From: Roseomonas nitratireducens | GTDB taxonomy: Bacteria; Pseudomonadota; Alphaproteobacteria; Acetobacterales; Acetobacteraceae | Length of the DNA: 64,000 bases | NCBI RefSeq assembly: GCF_017813355.1 | Contig: NZ_JAGIYZ010000004.1 | Location: 124,001-188,000, forward strand | Direction of reading: 5' to 3' | Shown: piece by piece, positions 35,552 to 43,836 of the stretch | Layout: every line of letters starts with the position of its first letter | How positions within the stretch are numbered: position 1 is the stretch's first letter | The notes under the pieces: model-generated | Databases searched by the model: none | Told to the model about the DNA's origin: nothing | The model's input: only the letters and a program-made list of their open reading frames with translations | Position numbers and translations under genes: made by a program

Positions 35552-36904
35552 ATGACCGTTTCGATGAGCCATCCGCTTCCGCCACGACTCCGATCGCGCC
35601 TCGAGAGCGCGTTCGGGGCCGATTTCGCCGATGTCCGGCTGCATGGGGGGCACACCGGCGCCCGCCTCGCGGCCGAGGCCGGCGGCCTCGCCTGCGCGCT
35701 GGAGGGGCGGGAGGTGTTCCTCGGCCCCGTCCCGCACGGCCTGCGGGCCCTGGTCATCGCGCATGAGGTGGCGCACCTGGTCCAGCAGCGCCGACGCGGC
35801 GCGCGCGCGCATCCCGCCGCGGCGGAGCGAGAGGCGGAGCGGGCCGCGCGCGCCGCGATCGGCGGGCGCCGCGCGGCCATCGGCCTCGCGCTCGATCCGC
35901 GCGATCCCGCCTGCTGGGGCGAGGCCGGGCACTACTACACGGTCTACTTCGTGGCGCTCGCCGCCGGCTTCGGCGATTCGATGGCCTATCGCCTCGCCTT
36001 CTGGACGCAGATGGCCGACGAGATCGACGAGTTGAACGCCGTCCCCGCGGGCATCGAGATGGTGAAGGAGGACATCTCGGCCTACGCCTCCGACCGCTAC
36101 GCCGACATGGTGGCGGGCTATGCGAATTTCGAACGCTCCATCATCGCCGAGGTGTTCGGCAATTCGCCCTATGCCCAGCATGTCATCCCGCCGCCGGCGA
36201 TCGCCCGCTACGAACGCAGCGAGGCCTATTTCAACTGGCTCAACGTCCAGCGGGGGCTGCACGCCCTGACCGGCCGGGAGTGCGAGGCCGAGACGCGCCG
36301 CCGGATCGCCATCAGCGGCGCCTACAACCCCGGGCGCGGGCAGGAGTTCGAGTTCGGCCTCTCGCTGCATCCGCTGGGCGACAGCTTCGCGCACCGGGAC
36401 GATGCGAACGGGCGGATGTTCGCCCCGCCGCTCGGCCATGGGCCGAGGGGGCATGAGCCGGACGTGCTCGGCGAGCATCGCCGCGCGCTCTATCGCCGCT
36501 ATGTCGGGACGCTGCACCAGGTGCTGACGCGCGCCGCCGGGACGACCCGCACTGCCCCCTTGTCGGAGGCCGCGACGGTCGCGGCGCTGGACACCATCAT
36601 CCCGGTGCGGCGCTCGCTCTCCGACGACCAGATTCGCGCCCTGTCGCGCCGGCCGGGCAGGGAAGGCCACGACCCGCTGCTGTCGGCGATGCGCGCCAAT
36701 GCGCGGGCGAGCGAGCCGAACGAGGAGACGCAGATCGCGCAGATCCGCGCCCTGGCCCGATCCGAGATCGGCCAGGCGATGCAGCCCTATCAGCCGGAGA
36801 CCTTCGATTCCGGCGCCTTCAGCAGCTTCCGCTCGCCGCCCGGCATCGCCGTGCCGCGCGCCCATGTCCAACGCGCGCTGCTGCTTGCGCGCGAATGGGC
36901 CTGA
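35552..36904 (+). CDS. DUF4157 (eCIS-type) metallopeptidase-like domain fused to zinc-phospholipase-like domain
   Basis: A 450-residue protein with no signal peptide. Residues 8-82 match DUF4157: LPPRLRSRLESAFGADFADV, VRLHGG, GREVFLG, then the zinc protease motif HEVAH at 71-75 followed by LVQQ. Residues ~127-300 resemble DUF6765/phospholipase C-like zinc proteins: HYYTVYFVALAAGFGDSMAY, QMADEIDE and LSLHPLGDSFAHRD, giving candidate metal ligands His127, Asp156/159, His273, Asp277 and His281. The C-terminal ~130 residues are helical and unrecognised. DUF4157 is common in cargo of extracellular contractile injection systems, but no sheath or tube genes are near. ATG 35552 or 35564 may be the start; it stands alone between TRAP and aldo/keto reductase genes. 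Confidence 0.7.
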   Translation: MTVSMSHPLPPRLRSRLESAFGADFADVRLHGGHTGARLAAEAGGLACALEGREVFLGPVPHGLRALVIAHEVAHLVQQRRRGARAHPAAAEREAERAARAAIGGRRAAIGLALDPRDPACWGEAGHYYTVYFVALAAGFGDSMAYRLAFWTQMADEIDELNAVPAGIEMVKEDISAYASDRYADMVAGYANFERSIIAEVFGNSPYAQHVIPPPAIARYERSEAYFNWLNVQRGLHALTGRECEAETRRRIAISGAYNPGRGQEFEFGLSLHPLGDSFAHRDDANGRMFAPPLGHGPRGHEPDVLGEHRRALYRRYVGTLHQVLTRAAGTTRTAPLSEAATVAALDTIIPVRRSLSDDQIRALSRRPGREGHDPLLSAMRANARASEPNEETQIAQIRALARSEIGQAMQPYQPETFDSGAFSSFRSPPGIAVPRAHVQRALLLAREWA

Positions 36905-36917
36905 GCCGGCCCTGGTC

Positions 36918-37742
36918 CTACAGCATCGCCAGCCCGCGCTTGCGCGTGGGCGGCGCGAAGGCGGCATCCAGCGTGGCGAGGTCGGCCGCGTCCAGCGCGA
37001 TCTCCCGCGCCGCCGCGTTCTGCCGCACATGGGCGGGGTCCGCCGCCTTGGGGATGCTGACGATCTTCGCATCGCGCAGCGTCCAGGCGAGCGCCACCTG
37101 CGCCGGCGTCACGCCCCGCCGCGCCGCGACCTGGGCGAGCGCGCGGTGGCGCAGCAGCTTGCCCCCCTGGCCCACGGGCGAATAGGCCATCACCGGCATG
37201 CCGCGCCCGGCGCAGAAGGGCAGCAGGTCGAATTCCGCGCCCCGGTGCTCGAGGCTGTAGAGCACCTGGTCGGTCGCGCAATCGGCCAGCGCGGGCCCGA
37301 GTTCCTCGAGGTCGTCCACGTCGCAGTTGGACACGCCCCAGCGGCGGATCTTGCCCGCCGCCCGCAGCGCCTCGAAGGCCGCGACCGTCTCGGCCAGGGG
37401 GTGCGCGCCGCGCCAGTGCAGAAGGTACAGGTCGATCGTCTCGACCTTCATGCGCCGAAGGCTGCGCTCGCAGGCGGCGACCGCGCCGCGGCGCGACGCA
37501 TTGTGCGGATAGACCTTGGAGACGAGGAACACCTCGTCGCGCCGGCCGGCGATGGCATCGCCCACCACCTCCTCCGCGCCGCCCTCGGCATACATCTCGG
37601 CGGTGTCGATCAGCGCCATGCCGAGGTCGAGGCCGAGCCGCAGCGCGTCGGCCTCCTGCCCCCTGCGGCGCGGATCCTCGCCCATGTGCCAGGTGCCCTG
37701 GCCGAGGGCGGGGATCGGCGTGCCGTCGGGCAGACGCGGCAT
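36918..37742 (-). CDS. Aldo/keto reductase
   Basis: A 274-residue NADPH-dependent oxidoreductase of the AKR superfamily (TIM barrel). The catalytic tetrad is visible: Asp and Tyr in ALIDTAEMYAEGGAEEVVG, Lys in FLVSKVYPHNA, His in LYLLHWRGAHPL. The start MPRLPDGTPIPALGQGTWHM is typical, and the cofactor loop near the C-terminus appears as KIVSIPKAADPAHVRQN. The physiological carbonyl substrate is not predictable. It converges on the DUF4157 gene, with 13 bp between stops. Confidence 0.92.
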   Translation of the reverse strand: MPRLPDGTPIPALGQGTWHMGEDPRRRGQEADALRLGLDLGMALIDTAEMYAEGGAEEVVGDAIAGRRDEVFLVSKVYPHNASRRGAVAACERSLRRMKVETIDLYLLHWRGAHPLAETVAAFEALRAAGKIRRWGVSNCDVDDLEELGPALADCATDQVLYSLEHRGAEFDLLPFCAGRGMPVMAYSPVGQGGKLLRHRALAQVAARRGVTPAQVALAWTLRDAKIVSIPKAADPAHVRQNAAAREIALDAADLATLDAAFAPPTRKRGLAML

Positions 37743-37806
37743 GGCGGTGGTCTCCGGGCGTTTCCGGCGCGAGGCTAACGCGACCCCGCGCCGGTCCGGA
37801 AGCCGA

Positions 37807-38517
37807 TCAGGCGTCCGCCACCTCGACCATCACCAGCTCGGCATCCTCGGTCGCGGTGATGGCGAATTCATCCACCTGGCGGATGGCGATGCCGTCCCGC
37901 GCCGCGGCCACCTGGCCGCCCACGGTGACCGCGCCGCGCGCGGGCACGATGTAGGCCGCGCGCCCCGTCCCCAGCGGCTGCACCAGCGTCTGCCCCTTCT
38001 TCAGCGTCGCGGCGAGCACGGCGCCGTCCACGTTGATGGGCAGCGCGCCCTGGCCTTCGTCCTGCGGGCGGCCGGAGGCGAGCACCTCGAACCCCGCGTC
38101 GCGCTTCTCCTTGGGGAACTGCTTCGCACCCCAGGCGGGCTTCACGCCGCGGCGGTCGGGCATGATCCAGATCTGGAAGATGCGCGTCGTGGTGGGTTCG
38201 AGGTTGTATTCGGCATGCACCACGCCGGTGCCGGCGGACATGATCTGCACGTCGCCCGCTTCCGTGCGGCCCTCATTGCCCATGTTGTCCTTGTGGGTGA
38301 TGGCACCCTCGCGGACATAGGTGATGATCTCCATGTCGCGGTGCGGATGCGGGTCGAAGCCCGTGCCGGGGGCGATCTCGTCGTCGTTCCACACGCGCAG
38401 CCGGCCCCAGGCCATGCGCTGCGGGTCCATGTAGTGGCCGAAGGAGAAATGGTGGTTGGCGTTCAGCCAGCCGAAATTCGCCTTGCCGAGGCTGTCGAAG
38501 GGGCGGATCTCGATCAT
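37807..38517 (-). CDS. Pirin family bicupin protein
   Basis: A 236-residue bicupin of the pirin/YhhW class. Metal ligands sit in FDPHPHRDMEIITYVREG (two His) and GTGVVHAEYN (His and Glu), all in the first cupin as in YhhW and human pirin. The C-terminal cupin lacks ligands. Some members show quercetin 2,3-dioxygenase activity; others act as redox co-regulators. ATG 38517 (MIEIRPFDSLGKAN) gives the standard start; an in-frame ATG at 38619 adds 34 Arg-rich residues. Confidence 0.93.
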   Translation of the reverse strand: MIEIRPFDSLGKANFGWLNANHHFSFGHYMDPQRMAWGRLRVWNDDEIAPGTGFDPHPHRDMEIITYVREGAITHKDNMGNEGRTEAGDVQIMSAGTGVVHAEYNLEPTTTRIFQIWIMPDRRGVKPAWGAKQFPKEKRDAGFEVLASGRPQDEGQGALPINVDGAVLAATLKKGQTLVQPLGTGRAAYIVPARGAVTVGGQVAAARDGIAIRQVDEFAITATEDAELVMVEVADA

Positions 38518-38642
38518 CGTCGCACTCCGTCTGCTTGGCCCGCGGGCGGGCCGCTGTTCGGACAGGCAGATAGAGAGCGCGGTCCCGGCCCGCCACGGGG
38601 CGGGCCGTATCGCGGCCATTCAGGCCGGTGATGAAGCCCGCG

Positions 38643-39521
38643 TCAGCGGCACATCATCACCGGAATCTCGGCATTCTCGAGCACGTGGCGCGTCACGCCG
38701 CCCAGGATGAGCTGGCGCAGGCGGGAATGCGAATAGGCGCCCATGGTCAGCAGGTCCGCCCCGAAGTCGCGCGCCGCGCCGAGCAGCCCCGCGCCGACTT
38801 CCCGCGTCAGCGGCTTGAAGGGGACGATCTCCGCCTGGATCGAGTGCCAGCGCAGATAGGCCTGGATGCCTTCCGCCTTGGGCCCGCGCCGCTGGTATTC
38901 GTCCGAGCACAGGATCTGCACGGCGGAGGCCTTGTGCAGCCAGGGCAGGGCGGCGGCGACGGCGGCGGCACTTTCCGCCGTGCCGTTCCAGGCGACGCAG
39001 ACGCGCGTGCCGATATCGGGGGGCGCGACACGCGGGGCGATCAGCACCGGGCGGCCGGAATCGAACAGGATGGCGTGCAGCGCGTCGCTGCTCGACACGT
39101 CCTCCCCCGCTTCCGGGTGGGGCACGACGGCCATGTCGTACAGGCGCGACTGCTGGGCGACGACGTCTTCCTCCCGCCCCGCGATCGCCTCGAAGGACAG
39201 GGTCGGGCCGTCGGTCTTGGCCGCCGTGTCGGGATTGTCGGCCAGCGTCACGCCGCCGAGGCCCTGCGTGAACTTCTCGAACAGCGCGCGCACGCGGTCG
39301 GCGCGCTCGCCGCTCTCGCGCTCGGTCGCGGCCATCATCTCCTCGATCATCGCGCCCGACAGGCCTTCGCCCGCGAGCGGTGCGACGTCGCGCGCATCGA
39401 CGCGCACATGCAGGCAATGGACATGCGCGCCCCAGGCGCGCGCCGCGATCAGCGCGGTGGCAAGCGCGGCTTCCCCCGCGGCGGTCCCGGTCAGTGGCAG
39501 CAGCAGCCGTCGATAGGCCAT
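38643..39521 (-). CDS. Universal stress protein, tandem UspA domains
   Basis: A 292-residue protein with two Usp folds. The first begins MAYRRLLLPLTGTAAGEAAL; the second begins near residue 160 with RVCVAWNGTAESAAAVAAAL and ends with the GAYSHSRLRQLILGGVTRHV nucleotide-binding loop (G-x-xH-S-R pattern), so the second domain probably binds ATP. The first lacks this loop and is likely structural. Tandem Usps are common in Rhodospirillales and respond to starvation or oxidative stress. It ends 125 bp from the pirin start. Confidence 0.9.
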   Translation of the reverse strand: MAYRRLLLPLTGTAAGEAALATALIAARAWGAHVHCLHVRVDARDVAPLAGEGLSGAMIEEMMAATERESGERADRVRALFEKFTQGLGGVTLADNPDTAAKTDGPTLSFEAIAGREEDVVAQQSRLYDMAVVPHPEAGEDVSSSDALHAILFDSGRPVLIAPRVAPPDIGTRVCVAWNGTAESAAAVAAALPWLHKASAVQILCSDEYQRRGPKAEGIQAYLRWHSIQAEIVPFKPLTREVGAGLLGAARDFGADLLTMGAYSHSRLRQLILGGVTRHVLENAEIPVMMCR

Positions 39522-39573
39522 GACGTGATACTCCCCTCGCTTGCTGCGAAATTCTGTCTCCCGGCGAATGAGC

Positions 39574-41040
39574 CTAGCACACGGAACCGGGGTCCATGCC
39601 AATCGCGGCGGTCGCAGCCGCCGCGGCGCCATCCTCCGCGGCGACGCGGTGCCATGCGATCGCGCCCGGATCAACGGTGGCGGCGCGCATCAGCACCGCC
39701 TCATCCGCATCCGAGGCATCGTCGCGGCGCGCCGCGATGCGCGCGCGCAGCAGCTCGACCGGCGCCTCCAGCCAGATGCCGTCGAAGCGCAGCCCCGCCT
39801 CCCGCGCGACGCCTTCCGCCGCGGCGCGGTGCCGCGGGTCGAGGAAGACGGCGTCGAGCACGGCGCAATGCCCGGCCGCCAGCGCCGCGCGCGCCATGGC
39901 GAGGATCTCTGCATGGACCGCGCGGCTCACCTCCTCCCCATAGGCTTCGGGCGGCAGGCGCCGTTCCGGCGGGAGACCGAAGCGGCGCTTGCGCGCCTCA
40001 TCCGTGCGCAGCACCAGCGCGCCGGGGCAGCGGCCGAGCGCGGGGGCAAGGGCGCGGGCGAGGGTGGATTTCCCCGTCCCCTGCAGCCCGCCGATGGCGA
40101 CCAGCCGCGCGGGCGAGGGCAGGAGATGCGCCTCCGCCGCCGCGAGCAGGCCCGCCCAGTCGCGCCCCCGCGCGGCCTCGACATGCGCGCGGATCATGGC
40201 GCGCAGCGAGAGCCAGAGCGGCAGCCCCGCCACCAGCCCCGCATCGCCGGTCCGCGCGACATAGCGGTTCAGCACCCGGTTCGCCGCCGCGCGGCCATGC
40301 CGCAGGTCGAGGTCCATCAGCAGGAAGGCGAGGTCGTAGCCGACGTCGATCGTCGCCAGCGCCTCGTCGAATTCCAGCGCGTCGAACAGCGTCGGCCGGC
40401 CGTCCCACAGGCAGATGTTCCCCAGATGCAGGTCGCCATGGCCGCGGCGCACGAAGCCCGCCTCGCCGCGCGCGGCCAGGGCGGGGGCGATGCGCGCGAG
40501 TTCGGTCCGCGCCGCCCCCGCCCAGGCCGCGACGCGGGTCGGATCGAGCCCGGCGCGCAGCGCGGAGGGGACGTTGCCGTCGAGGATCCGGCCGAGGGAG
40601 GCGGGCGCATCGACCCGCGCACGCGGCGCGGCCGCGTGCATGGCGGCGACCGCGTCGGCCACCGCGTCGAGCAGCGCGGGCGTGGGCGCGACGCGGTCGA
40701 GGAAATCGCCCGCCGGGATCGGCGCCATGCGCAGCACCCATTCCACCGCCGGCCCGTCGCCGCCTTCGCGCAGCCGCCCGTCCGGCCCACGCGTGAGCGG
40801 CAGCAGGTCGCGGTAGATGCCGGGCGCGTGGGGGCGGTTGATCTCGAATTCGCGGCGGCAGAAGCGCTCGCGGTCCTCGATCCGCGTGAAGTCGAGGAAC
40901 CCCAGCGCGACTGCCTTCTTCATCTTCCAGGCCGTCTCGCGCCCGACGAAGACGGCCGAGATATGCGTCTCGACGGGCGGCGCGCCGGCGCGGGCGGCGA
41001 GGAAGGCGGCCGCTTCCGCCTGCGCCGGCGGGATGGTCAC
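39574..41040 (-). CDS. Bifunctional APH-like kinase / P-loop ATPase
   Basis: A 488-residue fusion. Residues 1-315 form an aminoglycoside-phosphotransferase-like kinase with the catalytic loop [17 protein letters not shown] and the metal-binding [20 protein letters not shown]. Residues ~325-488 form a P-loop domain with Walker [17 protein letters not shown], like small-molecule kinases. Such fusions are widespread in proteobacteria with no established substrate, and the APH label is structural, not evidence of antibiotic resistance. The GTG start at 41040 overlaps the pdxH stop as GTGA. Confidence 0.88.
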   Translation of the reverse strand: MTIPPAQAEAAAFLAARAGAPPVETHISAVFVGRETAWKMKKAVALGFLDFTRIEDRERFCRREFEINRPHAPGIYRDLLPLTRGPDGRLREGGDGPAVEWVLRMAPIPAGDFLDRVAPTPALLDAVADAVAAMHAAAPRARVDAPASLGRILDGNVPSALRAGLDPTRVAAWAGAARTELARIAPALAARGEAGFVRRGHGDLHLGNICLWDGRPTLFDALEFDEALATIDVGYDLAFLLMDLDLRHGRAAANRVLNRYVARTGDAGLVAGLPLWLSLRAMIRAHVEAARGRDWAGLLAAAEAHLLPSPARLVAIGGLQGTGKSTLARALAPALGRCPGALVLRTDEARKRRFGLPPERRLPPEAYGEEVSRAVHAEILAMARAALAAGHCAVLDAVFLDPRHRAAAEGVAREAGLRFDGIWLEAPVELLRARIAARRDDASDADEAVLMRAATVDPGAIAWHRVAAEDGAAAAATAAIGMDPGSVC

Positions 41041-41648
41041 GGGTAGAGCGTCTCGATCCGCCAGGCCTCGCCATCGCGGTGGAAGACGCGCCGTTCGTGC
41101 AGGCGGAAGGGCATGTCGCGCCACAGCTCGATCCGCCGCGGCAGGACGCGGAAGCCCGACCAGTGCGGCGGGCGAGGGATCTCCCCGATCGCGTATTTCA
41201 GCCCGTATTCCGCGACCGCCTTTTCCAGCGCGAAGCGGGATTCGAGCGGGCGGGACTGCTTCGACGCCCAGGCGCCCAGGCGCGAGGTCCGGGCGCGGGA
41301 GGCGTAGTAGGCATCGGCCTCCGCGTCGCTGACCTGCTCGACCGCGCCCTCGACGCGGACGGACCGCGCCAGCGTCTTCCAGTGGAAGCACAGGGCGGCG
41401 TTGGGGTTGGCCGCGAGTTCCCCGCCCTTCCGGCTTTCGAGGTTGGTGTAGAAGACGAAGCCCCGCGCATCGACGCCCTTGAGCAGCACCATCCGTGCCG
41501 AGGGCCGGCCATCGGGCGTGGCGGTGGCGAGGCAGACGGCGTTCGGGTCGTTGGGTTCCGAGGCCGCGGCCTCGGCCATCCAGGCCTCGAAGATGGCGAT
41601 CGGGTCGTCGGTGGTCGCGGTGCCGTCCATGGCGGGTGCTCCTTGCAT
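41037..41648 (-). CDS. pdxH: Pyridoxamine 5'-phosphate oxidase
   Basis: FMN enzyme that oxidises pyridoxine or pyridoxamine 5'-phosphate to pyridoxal phosphate. The 203-residue sequence carries [20 protein letters not shown] (FMN and substrate binding), [37 protein letters not shown] and the C-terminal [28 protein letters not shown]. These cover the family from end to end. Start is ATG 41648, or the internal ATG six codons later. It is divergent from fabI, with a 113-bp gap. Confidence 0.96.
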   Translation of the reverse strand: MQGAPAMDGTATTDDPIAIFEAWMAEAAASEPNDPNAVCLATATPDGRPSARMVLLKGVDARGFVFYTNLESRKGGELAANPNAALCFHWKTLARSVRVEGAVEQVSDAEADAYYASRARTSRLGAWASKQSRPLESRFALEKAVAEYGLKYAIGEIPRPPHWSGFRVLPRRIELWRDMPFRLHERRVFHRDGEAWRIETLYP

Positions 41649-41761
41649 GCTGCCTGTATCGGGGCGCGGGCGCGGGCGGCAAGGGGCGGAACCTCTTGCC
41701 CCCCGCCCCCCGCCATGGCACCACCCCGGCCCGCCCAGCCACCGGAGGGGACCCCTCAGCG

Positions 41762-42604
41762 ATGAACGACGCCGCGCCCGAGCCCCGGATCGCCACCGGC
41801 ACCCTGATGCAGGGCAAGCGCGGCATCGTCATGGGTGTCGCGAACGACCGCTCGATCGCCTGGGGCATCGCCCGCGCGGTCGCCGCCCAGGGGGGCGAGG
41901 TCGCCTTCACCTACCAGGGGGAGGCGCTGGAAAAGCGCGTCCGCCCGCTGGCCGAGAGCATCGGGTCCTCCCTGGTCCTGCCCTGCGACGTGGGCGACGA
42001 CGCGTCCATGGACGCGGCCTTCGCCGAGGTGGGCAAGGCCTGGGGCAAGATCGACTTCCTGGTCCATGCCATCGGCTACGCGGACAAGCAGTTCCTGCGG
42101 GGCCGCTACCTCGATACGCCGCGGGCGGCCTTCCTGCAGGCGATGGACATCTCCTGCTTCTCCTTCGTCGCGGTCGGGCAGCGGGCGGCGGCGATGATGG
42201 AGGCGGGCGGGTCGATGCTCACGCTCTCCTACCTCGGGGCCGAGCGCGTGACGCCGCACTACAACGTCATGGGCGTGGCCAAGGCGGCGCTTGAGGCTTC
42301 CGTGCGCTACATGGCGACGGACCTGGGCGAGCGCGGGATCCGCGTGAACGCGATCAGCGCCGGCCCGATCAAGACGCTGGCGGCGAGCGGGATCGGCGAC
42401 TTCCGCTACATCCTGAAGTGGAACCAGTACAACGCGCCGCTGCGGCGGAACGTGACGATCGAGGAAGTGGGCGGGTCGGGGCTGTACCTGCTGTCGGACC
42501 TGTCCGCGGGCGTGACCGGCGAGGTCCATCACGTGGACAGCGGCTACCACATCGTCGGCATGAAGAACCCGGACGCGCCGGACATCACGGTGGAGAAGGG
42601 CTGA
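41762..42604 (+). CDS. fabI: Enoyl-[acyl-carrier-protein] reductase (NADH)
   Basis: Last reductive step of fatty-acid elongation. The 280-residue SDR-type protein has the cofactor motif [31 protein letters not shown], the active-site Tyr and Lys spaced YNVMGVAK, and [20 protein letters not shown]. All are diagnostic for FabI. ATG 41762 is preceded by a strong GGAGGGG Shine-Dalgarno sequence. aroC follows after 10 bp, so the two are probably co-transcribed. Confidence 0.97.
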   Translation: MNDAAPEPRIATGTLMQGKRGIVMGVANDRSIAWGIARAVAAQGGEVAFTYQGEALEKRVRPLAESIGSSLVLPCDVGDDASMDAAFAEVGKAWGKIDFLVHAIGYADKQFLRGRYLDTPRAAFLQAMDISCFSFVAVGQRAAAMMEAGGSMLTLSYLGAERVTPHYNVMGVAKAALEASVRYMATDLGERGIRVNAISAGPIKTLAASGIGDFRYILKWNQYNAPLRRNVTIEEVGGSGLYLLSDLSAGVTGEVHHVDSGYHIVGMKNPDAPDITVEKG

Positions 42605-42614
42605 CGGCGCGGGG

Positions 42615-43721
42615 ATGTCCCACAACAGCTTCGGCCACCTCTTCCGCGTCACCACCTGGGGCGAGTCCCATGGCGCCGCCATCGGATGCGTCGTGGACGG
42701 CGCCCCGCCGCGCATCGCGCTGAGCGAGGCCGACATCCAGCCCTGGCTCGACAAGCGCCGCCCCGGCCAGTCGAAATTCGTCACCCAGCGCCAGGAAGCC
42801 GACCAGGTCCGCATCCTCTCGGGCGTGTTCGAGGGCATGACGACCGGCACGCCCATCGCGCTGCACATCGACAACACCGACCAGCGCTCGAAGGACTATT
42901 CCGAGATCGCGGAACGCTTCCGCCCCGGCCATGCGGACATCACCTACGAGCTGAAATACGGCATCCGCGACTATCGCGGCGGCGGGCGGTCCTCGGCGCG
43001 GGAGACCGCGATGCGCGTCGCCGCCGGCGCCGTCGCGCGCAAGGTGCTCGGCCCCGATGTGCGCATCCGCGGCGCGATGGTCGCCATGGGCGGGGATTGG
43101 GTGGACCCGGCCAACTGGTCCTGGGACGCGCTCGACGGAAACGCCTTCTTCTGCCCCGACCCCGCCGCCGCCGCGCGGTGGGAGGAGAGGCTGCTCGACC
43201 TGCGCAAGTCGGGCAATTCCGTGGGCGCGGTGATCGAGGTGGTGGCCGAGGGCATCCCCCCCGGCCTCGGCGCGCCGATCTACGGCAAGTTGGATGCCGA
43301 CCTCGCCGCCGCGCTGATGTCGATCAACGCGGTGAAGGGGGTCGAGATCGGCGACGGCTTCGGCGCCGCCGCGCTGACCGGCGCGGACAACGCCGACGAG
43401 ATGCGCATGAACGCGGACGGCACCGTCGCGTTCCAGTCGAACCATGCGGGGGGCATCCTGGGCGGCATCAGCACGGGCCAGCCCATCGTCGCGCGCTTCG
43501 CGGTCAAGCCCACCAGTTCCATCCTGACGCCGCGCGCCGCGGTGGACCGCCAGGGGCGGGAGGTGGAGGTGCTGACCAAGGGCCGCCACGACCCCTGCGT
43601 CGGCATCCGCGCCGTGCCGGTGGGGGAGGCGATGCTCGCGCTGGTGCTGGCGGACCACCTGCTGCGGCACCGGGCGCAGAACCCGGACGCGCCTTCGGTG
43701 GCGCGCCTGCCGAGGAATTGA
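42615..43721 (+). CDS. aroC: Chorismate synthase
   Basis: Converts 5-enolpyruvylshikimate 3-phosphate to chorismate with reduced FMN. The 368-residue protein shows the three family signatures: [37 protein letters not shown] and [17 protein letters not shown]. It begins [20 protein letters not shown]. Full length, no irregularity. It shares a transcript with fabI and ends just before the second GC-rich intergenic repeat. Confidence 0.98.
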   Translation: MSHNSFGHLFRVTTWGESHGAAIGCVVDGAPPRIALSEADIQPWLDKRRPGQSKFVTQRQEADQVRILSGVFEGMTTGTPIALHIDNTDQRSKDYSEIAERFRPGHADITYELKYGIRDYRGGGRSSARETAMRVAAGAVARKVLGPDVRIRGAMVAMGGDWVDPANWSWDALDGNAFFCPDPAAAARWEERLLDLRKSGNSVGAVIEVVAEGIPPGLGAPIYGKLDADLAAALMSINAVKGVEIGDGFGAAALTGADNADEMRMNADGTVAFQSNHAGGILGGISTGQPIVARFAVKPTSSILTPRAAVDRQGREVEVLTKGRHDPCVGIRAVPVGEAMLALVLADHLLRHRAQNPDAPSVARLPRN

Positions 43722-43725
43722 CGGC

Positions 43726-43834
43726 TGGGGGAGGGGACCCTCCCCCAATCCCGGATGCTTGGCGCCCCGCTTTCCAAGGTTGGCGCCAATTTCCAAAGAA
43801 GGGAGGGGGCCCGGGGGAGGTTCCCCTCCCCCGC
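43726..43834. repeat. GC-rich palindromic intergenic repeat, copy 2
   Basis: Three hairpins fill the gap between the converging aroC and ferredoxin genes: TGGGGGAGGG/CCCTCCCCCA (43726-43747), TTGGCGCC/GGCGCCAA (43759-43789) and GGGGGAGG/CCTCCCCC (43813-43832). Segment 43795-43834 is the same 40-bp unit as at 28135-28174 with one mismatch. Here it may double as a terminator. Confidence 0.75.
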
Positions 43835-43836
43835 CC

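Noticed and set aside
39574-41040. Aminoglycoside resistance gene
   Set aside because: The APH-like domain is fused to a P-loop kinase, a common chromosomal arrangement not known as a resistance enzyme.
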